Assembly (NCBI GenBank): GCA_002455255.1
Contig: DKKL01000007.1
Location: 1 to 64,000 of the forward strand
Source: Candidatus Tepidiaquacellales bacterium UBA6667
Lineage (GTDB): Bacteria; Bacteroidota; Ignavibacteria; Tepidaquicellales; Tepidaquicellaceae
Reading direction: 5' to 3'
Length of the DNA stretch: 64,000 nucleotides
How positions within the stretch are numbered: position 1 is the stretch's first letter; each line of letters opens with the position of its first letter. The notes under the pieces are model-generated. The model ran no database searches, was not told where the DNA came from, and saw only the letters and a program-made list of their open reading frames with translations. The position numbers were made by a program, and so were the translations under genes. Positions 19,176 to 29,900 of this stretch are shown piece by piece.

Positions 19176-19261
19176 AAAAAAGGGCATCTCCAAAACTATT
19201 TTTAGTTTTGAGTTTAATTTTGAATTCCTGGTAGTCTTCAATTATTAAATATGGATGCCCT
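19176..19261 (-). promoter_or_regulatory. Branched stem-loop leader with T tract before T9SS gene
   Basis: On the minus strand an 8-bp outer stem AGGGCATC/GATGCCCT (19254-19261 with 19181-19188) encloses 65 bases that include a perfect inner hairpin CAAAACTA-4-TAGTTTTG (19191-19210). Six T follow the outer stem. It lies 39 bases after the stop at 19300 and 22 bases before the start at 19154. It can be the terminator of the upstream gene, or an attenuator-like leader of the downstream one. Confidence 0.6.
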
Positions 19262-19299
19262 GCTTTTTTTTAAAGCAAAAATTATTTTTTCTTATTTTC

Positions 19300-21354
19300 T
19301 CATTTTACCAACACCATTTTTTTTGTGTCGGTTTTTAAGCCGTTTATGATTAATGAATAAAAATATATTCCGCTTGATATTGAATTTCCGTCAAATGTAA
19401 CTTCATATTTTCCGATTTCTTTTTTTCCGTTTGCAAGTTGTGATATTTCTTTTCCGTTAATATCATATACTATTAATTTTATATCTGAGGATTTCTTTAT
19501 ATCAAATCTTATTTTTGTAACAGGATTAAACGGGTTTGGGTAGTTTTGATATAGTTTAAAATCATCAGGTATCACTGAACTGTTTACATTTATATTTACT
19601 GTTCCAAACTGTTTAAAGTTTGTATAATGAAAATGACCTGATTGTCCGGACGGTGTCCATTTCCCTAATGGGGTTAGAATACTAATTTTGTTATCATTAT
19701 CTGGATAACCAAATTTTGCCATTAGAAATGAGACTGAATCGAATGAGTTGAAATAAATTGAATTAAAATCGTATTGATTGTTTCTTAAATATATATGTGT
19801 ATCGGTATTATCAACTAACGGACTTCCAATTGACCTTATCAAAGGATACAGTATTGCCAACTTCCCTTCAATTAATCCGGTATCTATACCAAGATTTGGA
19901 CCGGCATATATATTCTCAGTTGTCCACCACATAGTAGTGAATGCCGTATCACCGGGTGCTCCTGTATGTTTTATTACTCCTATGCTTCCGCTTCCGTTAC
20001 CTATGCCTGCTGTTGTAATCTCAGGATATCCGTCAAGATCATAATCTTTCATAAATGCATACCCTGCACAAAGTGGAGCGTTCGGCTCAAATAACTTTAC
20101 TCTATATCCTCCCCATGCCGATGGAGTTCCTCCTGTTGAATCTAAATATTCCATAAAGTTTGTTTCCCATTGCGATGCTCCAAGCAATATTTCATCTTTA
20201 CCATCCCTATCCACATCTCCTGGACAAGTGAAGTAAACATATCCGGGGGTTTGACAATACATCTGACTAACAAATGTGTACATTATGCTTTCTTTAGAAA
20301 CAAATCTGTATCTACTTATATATGTGGAGTTTTCACCCGGTGAATATCCTATCCAAACTTCAGGTCTTTCTACACCGTTTATATACACTGAATCTTTTAA
20401 ATATAAATTACGAACTGCACCTAAATGGTAACTGGCTCTATAAAACTTATATTGCCCGGGTCCTTCACATTCATACATACCTTCATATAAAGAATTTGGA
20501 TATACTATGCCCGGTCCGGTTGCCAAAAACTCTTTCTTTCCGTTTCTGTCAAAATCAAATATCTCTTTCTGATGATTCCAGCCACCGACACTTGAGGTTG
20601 TCTCCCAGTCTATTCTGTAGGTTGTAGGGGTTACATTTTCAAATATTACTATCCTTGTCGGTTTCCAAAGTGGTATGGAATCTGATACGGGATAAAATGT
20701 GTATATCATCTCTGTCTTTCCATCATTATCTATATCTCCTATCGTACTGCCTCTATGACCTTGCCCCCCACGCCAGCTCTCCCACATTCTGGTAAAACCT
20801 ATCGCACTTGCATCATATTGAAATACTCTCGCATCATCTAAGATATTTCTTAATGGTACTTTCCCTTCTGTCTCTCCGGTGCTGTTCATCCTGTGTGAGG
20901 TCAATACACTTTCGCTGTTATCTGTATGTATAACTTTTATATCTGTTTGTTTTGAATATGCTATATGGTCTTTCTCTATTCCTTCTATTCTTTTTATACC
21001 TTCAGGATATGAGTATTCTCTGAATACTGACATTGATCCGTTGAAATCATTCTTATATATTACTAATGATTTTTTTGTATCATAATATACTGCTACATCT
21101 TCAAAATCATCTTCATAATTAAATCTGCCTATTACTATCGTATCTTTCATTCTGTAACTCATTGCTTTTGTGTCTATCTTTCCCCGGCTAAGTTTTAATC
21201 CTAAATCTGTCGGGCGTAAAGTTTCTCCTGTTGTATTTGAAATTGCAATACTTGTTTCATTACCTGTGGATATTTCAAAGGAATATATATCTTTACTAAA
21301 TACTGTCAGTATTATTATTACGAATGTGGATGTTAGTTTTTTTAATTTACTCAT
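19300..21354 (-). CDS. T9SS cargo: FG-GAP/VCBS-repeat surface protein
   Basis: This 684-residue protein has a signal peptide (about 1-25), propeller-like repeats carrying DxDxDGxxE loops ([41 protein letters not shown]) and a C-terminal T9SS domain ([25 protein letters not shown]). The loops suggest Ca binding. Residues 26-150 resemble the N-terminal part of the neighbouring 17295 gene product ([10 protein letters not shown] there [26 protein letters not shown] there KGRFNHQDDYEDVIIV), so the two look like diverged tandem duplicates. It should sit on the cell surface; its ligand is unknown. Confidence 0.87.
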   Translation of the reverse strand: MSKLKKLTSTFVIIILTVFSKDIYSFEISTGNETSIAISNTTGETLRPTDLGLKLSRGKIDTKAMSYRMKDTIVIGRFNYEDDFEDVAVYYDTKKSLVIYKNDFNGSMSVFREYSYPEGIKRIEGIEKDHIAYSKQTDIKVIHTDNSESVLTSHRMNSTGETEGKVPLRNILDDARVFQYDASAIGFTRMWESWRGGQGHRGSTIGDIDNDGKTEMIYTFYPVSDSIPLWKPTRIVIFENVTPTTYRIDWETTSSVGGWNHQKEIFDFDRNGKKEFLATGPGIVYPNSLYEGMYECEGPGQYKFYRASYHLGAVRNLYLKDSVYINGVERPEVWIGYSPGENSTYISRYRFVSKESIMYTFVSQMYCQTPGYVYFTCPGDVDRDGKDEILLGASQWETNFMEYLDSTGGTPSAWGGYRVKLFEPNAPLCAGYAFMKDYDLDGYPEITTAGIGNGSGSIGVIKHTGAPGDTAFTTMWWTTENIYAGPNLGIDTGLIEGKLAILYPLIRSIGSPLVDNTDTHIYLRNNQYDFNSIYFNSFDSVSFLMAKFGYPDNDNKISILTPLGKWTPSGQSGHFHYTNFKQFGTVNINVNSSVIPDDFKLYQNYPNPFNPVTKIRFDIKKSSDIKLIVYDINGKEISQLANGKKEIGKYEVTFDGNSISSGIYFYSLIINGLKTDTKKMVLVK

Positions 21355-21581
21355 TGTAAGCGGTTTTTAGTTATCTAAAAAAATATTTGTATATGTTTAT
21401 CGTAAGGCGAATATTTTATTTTAATTTGTTTATTACAAATATAATAACTTTAAATCAATTTGGTGCGGACATTTTTTTTAAGGTTTTTGATGGCTGTTTG
21501 TTCATTTTCGCTTGTTTTCTTTGTTTCCTGCGTAGTTTTCAACTTTTTTGCCGGACATAATTTGACGGTTTTTTGTGTATT

Positions 21582-21604
21582 AAGAGGGGACAAAGTCCCC
21601 TCTT
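21582..21604 (-). terminator. Hairpin terminator after the WKS-repeat gene
   Basis: A perfect 10-bp stem AAGAGGGGAC/GTCCCCTCTT with a 3-base loop stands 6 bases after the stop at 21610. The T tract on the minus strand is weak (CTTAATAC), so the hairpin may also protect the mRNA end. The 255 bases between 21355 and 21609 otherwise show no gene. Confidence 0.75.
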
Positions 21605-21609
21605 GGTTT

Positions 21610-21951
21610 TTAATCTGTTATATTAAAATTTTTCTTGCCTTTATCAGTCCATCCTGCTTCTGATTTCCAGGTAGTAAATTTTATTACTAAGTCTGCTTCG
21701 GATTTCCAGTTTGTGAAATAAATCTTCCAATCTGCATCAGATTTCCATTTGGTAAAATACCACATTCCGGAATTTGGTTTTGCATCTGACTTCCAGTCTG
21801 TTACATATACAAGCATATCAGCATCTGACTTCCAATCTGAAATGTAAACCTTTTTATCTGCTTCAGATTTCCATTCTGTGATATAAACCTGCTGAGAAAA
21901 CAAAGCAACAGGACACGATAATAAAAAAAGTATTAAATATAATTTTTTCAT
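21610..21951 (-). CDS. Small secreted protein with six WKS(E/D)AD repeats
   Basis: This 113-residue protein has a signal peptide (about 1-20) and then six copies of a 13-residue unit of the form (V/I/W)(Y/K)(I/V/F)(T/S)xWKS(E/D)A(D/G/K), running from residue 22 to about 100. Each unit would make a beta-hairpin with a buried Trp, giving a compact all-beta repeat fold. Small Bacteroidota proteins with similar SQAD-type repeats are catalogued as a domain of unknown function (DUF6150-like, from memory). The start lies one base after the stop of the T9SS propeller gene at 21953, so the two are likely coupled. It has no T9SS tail, so it probably stays in the periplasm. Confidence 0.75.
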   Translation of the reverse strand: MKKLYLILFLLSCPVALFSQQVYITEWKSEADKKVYISDWKSDADMLVYVTDWKSDAKPNSGMWYFTKWKSDADWKIYFTNWKSEADLVIKFTTWKSEAGWTDKGKKNFNITD

Positions 21952-21952
21952 A

Positions 21953-24061
21953 TTACTTTAAAAGTATCATTTTCATAGTTTTACTATAGTTTTCTGATTT
22001 TAGTTCATAAAAATAGACCCCACTCGGAAAATTTTTTCCATCCCAGCTTACATTATAAACTCCGGCATTTAATCTACTTGAAATCAATTCGGAAATTTCC
22101 CTGCCTCTTATATCGTAAATTTTTAAAGTTGTAAAACCCGAAACAGGAATGCTGAATTGAATTTTTGTTTCAGGATTGAAAGGATTAGGATAATTCTGAT
22201 TTAGTTTATAAACATTTGGAATTTCCGTAAACTCTCCGCCTTCAACAGATGTCAAAGGAGAAACTGATCTGATTAATATTCCACCACTTCCACAAGCAAA
22301 TCCGTATCCATCATTTGAGATATTAATGGAATTAAATGTATTTATTGTAATTCTCTTTTCTAAAATCCAGTTAGCACCTCCATCAACCGTTTTATAAATA
22401 TAACCGCTGGCACAGGCGATATAACCACTTAAAGCATTTCTCATTTTCATATCCCAAACGGATTGTGCGGGTTGTGTAGTAGCAGGTACCCAAGAACTAC
22501 CTCCGTCGGTAGTCCTGAGAGCTAAACCGCTTGAACCACCTGCAACTCCGTTGTTAGCATCAAACATTGAAAGTGCATATAAGCCCAGAGATGTACCATC
22601 CCACTGGAGAGTCCAGCTTGAGCCACCGTTAGTAGTTTTATAAATCACTTCTCCGACTCCGCAGACCCATCCCGTATTTTCATTTACAAAATCAACTTCA
22701 TACAGCAATGCAGTACCGGGAATATTTATATTAACCCAGTTCAAACCTGCGTTTGTTGTTTTTAAGACCTGTCCATTTTGTCCGGCAACAAAACCCGTAT
22801 TAAGATTTAAAAAATCAAGACCGAGCAGCTCGCCTGTAGCCGGGCTTGTTAGCTCAGTCCAGTTTGTACCGCCATTAACAGTTTTTAAAATTTTTCCGGA
22901 ATAGCCGGCAGCATATACATTGTTTTCATCAATTGCCTGAACTTTTTCTAATTGAGTGGCAATTGTTGTCTGATTTATCCACGTAGTTCCACCGTTTGTA
23001 GTTTTATATGTCATACCTGTAAGACCGACAACCCAGCCGGTATTAACATTTACAAAACTTACACCTTCAATAGAAGTAGTAGTAAATCTTTTTGAAACTT
23101 CATTCCATGTTGCACCGTCATCAGTAGATTTGTAAATTCTTGAATCAGCACCGGCAATATATACATTAAAATCATCGCCGTCAAATTTAACAGAATAAAA
23201 AGTCCCTGTGAATCCGGGAATGGAAGTCTCTGTCCAGTTAGCACCGAAATTTGTAGTTCTGATAATTATTCCATTTGCACCAACAGCAACACCTTTGCCA
23301 TGCACTGTCATATCAATAGCCCAAAGCTGACCTGTTCCACCGGGGTTATAAGATACTTCCCAGTTAATACCACCATTTGTAGTTTTAGCAATTCTTTTTC
23401 CTGAACCACAAATGAAACCTGTAGAAGTTCCCACAAACCTTACGCCTCTATAATCAGTAGCTGAAGGAAAAATTTGCGGATGTGAAGTAAAAGTTACGCC
23501 TTCATTTGTTGTTCTTAAAACTGCGTCAGTATTGCCAACGATGTGAGCTACTGCAGAGCCGGGAGCAAAAACTCCGTATAATGTTCTATTAGTAACAGAA
23601 TGATTTGTTTGCGAAACCCAGTTAACCCCTCCATTTGTTGTTCTGATTATAAATCCATTGAATCCCACAGCCCAACCGGTAAGATGAGAAGCAAAGTCAA
23701 CTCCGTATTTAGTAGTATCAGGAGAGCCGGGAAGATGTGTCCAGTTTAAACCTCCGTTTGTAGTTTTAAACATCATTTCAGTAAATGCACCAACAGCGTA
23801 ACCGGTGCTTGCATTCCAAAAACTTAACTGCCTGATAATTCCGTCACCTATTGGAGTAGTAATCCAGTTAGCACCGGCGTTAGAAGAAACCAGACAATTG
23901 CCGAGCCAGTTAATAACTCCAACGATTCGGTTTTGGGCAGGAATTTCAATACTGAAAATATCCTCACCATTTGGATAAGGGTTGATGTATTGCCATTGTG
24001 AATAAATATTTTTCCCCCATAGTGATAAAATAATTGTAATAATGAACAGAATTCTTTTCAT
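21953..24061 (-). CDS. T9SS cargo: YCF48/BNR-type beta-propeller protein
   Basis: The 702-residue secreted protein has a signal peptide (about 1-21), about fourteen repeats of roughly 42 residues ending in KTTNGGxxW, and a C-terminal T9SS domain ([27 protein letters not shown]). Repeats with TGWVVGLTGMTYKTTNGG and TGFVAGQNGQVLKTTNAG are the YCF48/BNR type, so two seven-bladed propellers are likely. It shares design with the protein at 14976-17117. It is followed after one base by the WKS-repeat gene, which may encode a partner. It starts 64 bases from the divergent gmhA, so the intergenic region must hold both promoters. Confidence 0.88.
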   Translation of the reverse strand: MKRILFIITIILSLWGKNIYSQWQYINPYPNGEDIFSIEIPAQNRIVGVINWLGNCLVSSNAGANWITTPIGDGIIRQLSFWNASTGYAVGAFTEMMFKTTNGGLNWTHLPGSPDTTKYGVDFASHLTGWAVGFNGFIIRTTNGGVNWVSQTNHSVTNRTLYGVFAPGSAVAHIVGNTDAVLRTTNEGVTFTSHPQIFPSATDYRGVRFVGTSTGFICGSGKRIAKTTNGGINWEVSYNPGGTGQLWAIDMTVHGKGVAVGANGIIIRTTNFGANWTETSIPGFTGTFYSVKFDGDDFNVYIAGADSRIYKSTDDGATWNEVSKRFTTTSIEGVSFVNVNTGWVVGLTGMTYKTTNGGTTWINQTTIATQLEKVQAIDENNVYAAGYSGKILKTVNGGTNWTELTSPATGELLGLDFLNLNTGFVAGQNGQVLKTTNAGLNWVNINIPGTALLYEVDFVNENTGWVCGVGEVIYKTTNGGSSWTLQWDGTSLGLYALSMFDANNGVAGGSSGLALRTTDGGSSWVPATTQPAQSVWDMKMRNALSGYIACASGYIYKTVDGGANWILEKRITINTFNSINISNDGYGFACGSGGILIRSVSPLTSVEGGEFTEIPNVYKLNQNYPNPFNPETKIQFSIPVSGFTTLKIYDIRGREISELISSRLNAGVYNVSWDGKNFPSGVYFYELKSENYSKTMKMILLK

Positions 24062-24125
24062 TTTTTTCCATTTAATTTTAAATTAAAATAAGAAATATTG
24101 TTTTAAAATAAAATAATACTAATTA

Positions 24126-24707
24126 ATGGATAAAAGTGTAGCTCTGGTGAGGGACAACTTTTTAGAAGCGAAGAAAATTCTGGATGAATTTTTGTTTGAT
24201 ACTGAAAATCTTGAGAAAATTTCCAAAGCAGGTAAGGTAATGGTGAATGCATTAAAAAAAGGAAATAAAATTATCTCTTGTGGCAATGGTGGCTCGATGT
24301 GTGATGCGATGCACTTCGCAGAGGAACTTACCGGAAGATTCAAGGATAACAGGAAACCAATCGCGGCTATTTCAATTTCTGATGCATCTCATATTTCCTG
24401 CGTAGGAAATGATTATGGTTATGAACAGGTGTTTTCAAGATATATAACTGCAATAGGAAAACCGGGTGATGTATTACTTGCAATAAGCACAAGCGGAAAC
24501 TCAGGGAATATTTTGAAGGGAATTGAATCGGCAAAAAACAAAAAAATGAAAGTTGTTGGACTGACCGGTAAAGATGGTGGCAAAATGGAAGGACTTTGTG
24601 ATGTTGAGATAAGAGCTCCGAAATCAAAATATTCCGACAGAGCACAGGAAATTCATATTAAGGTAATTCACAGTTTAATAGATTTTATAGAAAAATTTTT
24701 AAAATAA
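24126..24707 (+). CDS. gmhA: Sedoheptulose-7-phosphate isomerase
   Basis: The 193-residue product matches E. coli GmhA along its length ([66 protein letters not shown]). It converts sedoheptulose 7-phosphate to D-glycero-D-manno-heptose 7-phosphate, the first step of heptose synthesis for lipopolysaccharide core, in the cytoplasm. The metal ligands His63 and a Glu in AEE, and the His in EIHIK, are present. It leads a three-gene plus-strand operon with an FKBP-TPR protein (6 bases) and a helical protein. Later heptose genes (hldE, gmhB) are not in view. Confidence 0.93.
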   Translation: MDKSVALVRDNFLEAKKILDEFLFDTENLEKISKAGKVMVNALKKGNKIISCGNGGSMCDAMHFAEELTGRFKDNRKPIAAISISDASHISCVGNDYGYEQVFSRYITAIGKPGDVLLAISTSGNSGNILKGIESAKNKKMKVVGLTGKDGGKMEGLCDVEIRAPKSKYSDRAQEIHIKVIHSLIDFIEKFLK

Positions 24708-24713
24708 CAAATA

Positions 24714-25472
24714 ATGTTAAAAATAATTTTATGTTTATTTTTATTTTCAGGATATGCAATTGCTGAAAATGATACTATAACTACCGCAACAGGATTAAAA
24801 TATATTGTAATCACAAAAGGAAGCGGAGATAAGGCAGTAAACGGAAAAGCCGTTGAAGTTCACTATACAGGAAAATTAACTGACGGAAAAAAGTTTGATT
24901 CTTCTTATGACAGAAAAGAGCCGATTGAATTTATTTTGGGGGAAGGTCAAGTAATAAAAGGTTGGGATGAAGGAATCGGTCTGATGAGCGTTGGCGATAA
25001 GATGCAACTGATAATCCCTCCACAGCTTGGCTATGGAGACAGAGGTGCAGGAAATGTTATTCCGCCCGGTGCTACTTTGATTTTCGATGTGGAACTAATC
25101 AGCGTTAGCGAACCGAGAAAATCACTTGAAGATACTTTGATTCCTGTATTTATAGAAAAAGGATTGCAGGCAATGATAGAAACATACAGAGGTTTAAAAT
25201 TAAACGAACCCGATAAATATAATTTTAAGGAAAGCCAGCTTAACTCTCTCGGTTATACATTTTTACAGGGGAATAATATAGATGCGGCAATTGAAATATT
25301 AAAACTGAATGTTGAAAGTTTTCCTGAGTCGTTCAATGTTTATGACAGTTTGGGAGAGGCATATATGGTGAAAGGTGATAACGCAAATGCGATTATTAAT
25401 TATGAAAAATCATTAGTGTTAAATCCTGATAATACAAATGCTTCGGATATGCTTAAAAAACTGAAACAATAA
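24714..25472 (+). CDS. FKBP-type peptidyl-prolyl isomerase with TPR tail
   Basis: This 252-residue protein has a signal peptide (about 1-17), an FKBP domain (about 22-128) with [29 protein letters not shown] and [22 protein letters not shown], and two C-terminal TPR-like units (about 170-250). FKBPs catalyse cis-trans isomerisation of prolyl bonds, and the exported type assists folding in the periplasm. TPR-tailed FKBPs are known in other bacteria as chaperone-like proteins. All main active-site aromatics seen in FKBP12 (Tyr, Phe, Trp, Tyr) appear in place. It follows gmhA by 6 bases and precedes the helical protein gene by 11 bases. Confidence 0.88.
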   Translation: MLKIILCLFLFSGYAIAENDTITTATGLKYIVITKGSGDKAVNGKAVEVHYTGKLTDGKKFDSSYDRKEPIEFILGEGQVIKGWDEGIGLMSVGDKMQLIIPPQLGYGDRGAGNVIPPGATLIFDVELISVSEPRKSLEDTLIPVFIEKGLQAMIETYRGLKLNEPDKYNFKESQLNSLGYTFLQGNNIDAAIEILKLNVESFPESFNVYDSLGEAYMVKGDNANAIINYEKSLVLNPDNTNASDMLKKLKQ

Positions 25473-25483
25473 ATCTAATAGGA

Positions 25484-26869
25484 TTGGATGAATTTTCTCA
25501 AATATTTAATACATTCAGCGAACAGGATAAAATAAATTTTAAAAAATTTTTGGATTCTCCTTTTTTTAATGAAGATAAAAAATTATGCGAGATTTATGAA
25601 TTATATTTAAACGGAAAATCCACCGGAGATATCGTAAAACTTAAAAAATTAGTTTCTTTTGCCGACAGATTTCTTGCCGAAATTAAGTTTGAAAAAAATT
25701 TATATTTAAAAAATAAATTAATTATACAAGAAAGCATATCAAGAAAACTAAAAGATAAAACTGAGTTTTATCTGAATTTGAATGAAGATATCGCAAGTGA
25801 AGAGAACGATGAAAATGAGGATAATCTTTTCAGGAAGTATGAGACATATTCAAATTATTGGTTGCATTTATTAAGTCAAAACAAAAATTATCTTGGATAT
25901 GACTTTAATGTACTTGCACTTGAATATTTAATAACATTTTCAATAGTTGAATCTGTAAAGCTCGCAATGAATATAATTGGTTCGGAACTTAGATTTGAAG
26001 AAGCACCTAAGACAACTTTTGGGAAATATTATTTAAAAGAATTAAATATGGATTCGCTTGTAAATTTCCTGAGAGAGAATAACAGTCCGAATTCATTTTT
26101 AGTTGATATATATAATAAAATTTTTAAGTCTATTTTGTTTTTAAGAAGCAAAGAATATTTTATATCACTAAAAGAAACAATTGAAGCAAATTTTGACCGG
26201 ATGGAAAAAAGTGTAAAGGAAAATGTACTTACAAATACATACAATATTTGTTTATTCAGATCAAAATTTGACAGAACATTTTATAAAAAAGAACTTTTTG
26301 CGATTAACAAATTGCTTATAAAAGCAGGTCTGTATAATGAAGAAAAAAAGGCATATATGTCGCTCGCGATGTTCACATCAACACTTCGCAATGCTATATG
26401 GAATAAAGAATTAAACTGGGCTGAAGATTTTATACGAGACTGCATTAAGTATCTTGAACCTGAAATGAGAAGTAATATGCAGGTTTATTCAAACGCTTAT
26501 ATGAGTATTGCCAAAAAAGATTTTAAATCTGCACTTGACTATCTATCAAAAGTTGAAATGAATTTCAGACCTCTTGAATATCAGGTGAGACTGCAAACTA
26601 TAAACTGCTATTATGAATTAAGTGAGTATGCAAAAGTAAAAGAAAAACTGGCAGAGTTTAGCAAATTTTTGGATATAAAAGAAAAAGAATATTATTTCGG
26701 AGTGAACTCGTATGTAAATTATATAAACACAATAAATAAAATACTGGATATGAAAACAGGTAAAAAAGTATTTGATGAGAGTGTGTTTAGTGATTTGAAA
26801 TCAAGAGATGATATTGCCAACAAAGAATGGTTACTGTCAAAACTGGATGAAATAAAAAACGGGACTTAA
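25484..26869 (+). CDS. Helical protein of unknown function (paralogue of 13542-14963)
   Basis: This 461-residue protein is not recognised. It is charged, all-helical and cytoplasmic (no signal peptide). Its N-terminus (FSEQDKINFKKFLDSPFFN) matches that of the 473-residue protein at 13542 (FSKEQLKEFKKFLSSPYFN), and both have a repeated helix-pair C-terminal half with ELNWAEDF/NLNWAEKF. The start is TTG at 25484, since the nearby ATG at 25488 is out of frame and the paralogue begins at the matching place. An AGG sits 5 bases before it. The stop codon lies inside a terminator palindrome. The family may be confined to this lineage. Confidence 0.75.
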   Translation: MDEFSQIFNTFSEQDKINFKKFLDSPFFNEDKKLCEIYELYLNGKSTGDIVKLKKLVSFADRFLAEIKFEKNLYLKNKLIIQESISRKLKDKTEFYLNLNEDIASEENDENEDNLFRKYETYSNYWLHLLSQNKNYLGYDFNVLALEYLITFSIVESVKLAMNIIGSELRFEEAPKTTFGKYYLKELNMDSLVNFLRENNSPNSFLVDIYNKIFKSILFLRSKEYFISLKETIEANFDRMEKSVKENVLTNTYNICLFRSKFDRTFYKKELFAINKLLIKAGLYNEEKKAYMSLAMFTSTLRNAIWNKELNWAEDFIRDCIKYLEPEMRSNMQVYSNAYMSIAKKDFKSALDYLSKVEMNFRPLEYQVRLQTINCYYELSEYAKVKEKLAEFSKFLDIKEKEYYFGVNSYVNYINTINKILDMKTGKKVFDESVFSDLKSRDDIANKEWLLSKLDEIKNGT

Positions 26870-26881
26870 GTCCCGTTTTTT
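26854..26881. terminator. Bidirectional terminator containing a stop codon in its loop
   Basis: A perfect 12-bp stem AAAAAACGGGAC/GTCCCGTTTTTT with a TTAA loop lies between two convergent genes. The TAA stop of the plus-strand gene (26867-26869) falls within the loop, so the last codons are part of the hairpin. T tracts are present in both directions. Confidence 0.92.
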
Positions 26882-26910
26882 ACATTAAGGAGGAGGATAA
26901 TGAAGCAAAC

Positions 26911-29900
26911 TTATTTTACAAGCATCATTTTCTTAGTATCTTTAAACTTATCAGTTTCAAGTGTATAAAAATATAAACCGCTTGACATACCATTAAAGTT
27001 CAAATTCACTTCATAATTTCCCGCAGTCTGAACTGAATTTACCAAAGTCATAACTTCCTGTCCGAGAAGATTAAAAACGGTCAGTTTAACTTTTGATTGT
27101 TCAGGAATCTGATATAAAATTTTTGTAATAGGATTGAAAGGATTAGGGTAATTTTGATTTAACTCATATTTAAGAGGAGTTAAAGAATTTTCAATTTTCT
27201 TAACCGATACAGGAGAAACATTTGTATTATTAGCATTACCGCCGAACATTCCCCAAGCGACTTTTGAATTTGAATTCGTTTGCGGAAGTTCAAAAGTTTT
27301 AATTGTCTTATCAAATGATGCTGTAATTACATCAAGTTTTCCGTTATTATCAATATCGGCAATTGCGGAAGTTGAAACTATCCATGAATTGAAAGGAACT
27401 AATGCGGACTGCATAGTTGTATCATCAATTAAAAATCCATCACGAGTTACAGGAATTAAAAATCCGTTCATCAATCCGTATAAAATATCAAGATTATTAT
27501 CACCGTCAATATCTGCAACAACAGGAGAAGAAATAATTTCCTGAACCACATTAACTGACCATCTTTGTGAAAGCGAAGCATCAAGATTTAATAATCTGAT
27601 TTTCCCTTGCATAGATGCTGTAATGATTTCAGGTGACCCGTCATTAAACATATCAATAACTACAGGTGAAGATATGAAAGACTCACCGTTAAATTTTCTG
27701 CTTGAGATTACTGTTCCGTTCCAGTTTATGTTATAAATTGTTCCGGAGCTTGTAGCTGTTATAATTCTGAAATCACTTGATTGTTTTATAATCTGAGGAG
27801 TTGAGTAAACCGAACCATTCAGATTTGTTGTTGATAATACAGTTCCGTTTCTGTCAATAACTTTCAAAGTTGAATCTAAAGTACCGACGATTATATCTTT
27901 AAATCCGTCATAAGTTATATCCAAGACTGCCGGAGATGGCATTATTATTAAATTACCAAACTGATCTTCAGTGTTTTGTACTCTAACTGGGAATCCGTTT
28001 TGTAACTGTCCTGTTTTTGAGTAAACATAAATTTGTCCGTCACCTGAGAACACAACTATTTCTTTATTGCCGTCATTATTTAAATCTGCTATAACGGGAG
28101 ATGATTTAATAGGTCTGTTGCTGACAGTTACTGGGAAACCTGTAATTGCCTGTCCTGATTGATTTACTGCGTATAACTTTCCGTCTTCACAACCGAAAAC
28201 TATTATTGATGTATTATCATTATTTTTATCAATTGCAGGGGTTGACCTAATGAAACCGCCTGTAGAATAAGGGAAACCGGGGAGTTGAGTTCCGTCTGAC
28301 TGATAGACATATAATTTTTTATCAAGATTACCAATAATAACTTCAGGTTTTCCGTCGTTATTCAAATCTGAAAGTTTTGGTGAAGAAAAATAAGAATCAG
28401 CAGAATCTGTAAAAATTATATCTGCGTTAGGATTATATCTGTAAGGAAGTTTGGTATCAATTTCCCCGGCACTGCCTGCAAACAATCTATTGTCTCCGGT
28501 TATAACTCTTCTGTTCCAGGTTTTAGAAGTATCGGGATTATTATACCAAGAAGTAAAACTATTTTTATTACTTAAAATGTAAGACTCAAACTGTGGATAA
28601 GATTTCCAAATTGCACTGGTAGGTCCTTCAAGAGGCCATCTCCAGTCATAAGGGAGTTTGTAAGCAAGGTCTAAAAAATATCCGTATAGTACTGTTGTTG
28701 AATCAACATTATTATCAACATTTTGAGTATTACCGAGAGCTCCGGCTATTGAAGCAATGTGAATATTCTGATTTAAAATTGTTACGATATAAGGATCTGA
28801 ATTTGAAACTGTGTTTATCCAGGAATTGTAATTATTCTGTGCAGGATCAACTGTAACCTCAAGAGTTGCAGTATAACCTTTTATGATTCCAACCTGAAAA
28901 TGCTGTGTATTTGCAAAAGGATTACCCATTGAAGGTGCAGGCATTGCCTGAATGGTTGATTGAAATATATTCGCTGTGAACTGTCCTGAGTTTTGTTGGT
29001 TTGAAAAACTCCACGCATTAACTATATTACCGAGTGTATCTCTTACTGTTAAGTTTGTTGAAGTATTTCCTTCAAGGTTTAAATTATGAAACAAAGTATG
29101 ATCAAAAGAAGAACCTCTTGCGAGAGCTTCATAGTTATAAGTAATTTTTACTATCCCGCCGTTATTATTAACTTCAACTGCAGATTTCCATGAAGCAACA
29201 AAATCATTTACATCCCAATCATTCCAGCCACTGTTTTTAAGGTCTTCAAAAGCTATTAAAGATGAATCTCTGTAAGTTACAGTTGTGGGTCCTGATGGTG
29301 AATTAACATCATTATTATTAGCACCAATATTGTTACCCATTGTTCCTCTCAGAAAAACTCTGTTGTTATATTCGGGCTGTGTAGATGCAACTTGAAAAGT
29401 TACCTGAACTTGTCCGGAATCATTCCCTGCCAATTGAGGTAAAGTCCAGACGACTGCATTACCTGAAAGAGTACCGCCGTTAGTTGCGGAAACAAAAGTC
29501 AAACCTGTAGGTATGGTATCTCTGACTCGAACATTTTGCATCGTGCTGTTTTCATTATTATAATATTTAATTGTGTATGTAACATTTTGTCCGACTTGTG
29601 GCATAATAGTAGAGCCGTCATCAACAGTAACCCAAACATTTTTTGTACCTGTTGTGGCAGTTCTGTTTGTAAGAAGCCAGGTTACATTTGAACCGTATGT
29701 AAGATTAACAGTGAAAACCCTATACTGTCTTCCGATTTGAAAAGTTGTCGGTTGGTTTCTATTTTGAGGTGTTGGATTAAATCTGTTATTTGGAGATGAA
29801 CCGATTGAAATATTCTGTACAGAACCTGAAGTATTATTATAACCAATTAGTGAGTAATAATTTCCGTTTCCTATATTGATAGTTTCTTCAATAATTGGCG

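Noticed and set aside
14976..24061. Regular DNA repeats of about 125-135 bp that could look like a repeat array
   Set aside because: They fall in frame inside the YCF48-type propeller genes and encode the KTTNGGxNW blades, so they are coding repeats, not a CRISPR or satellite.
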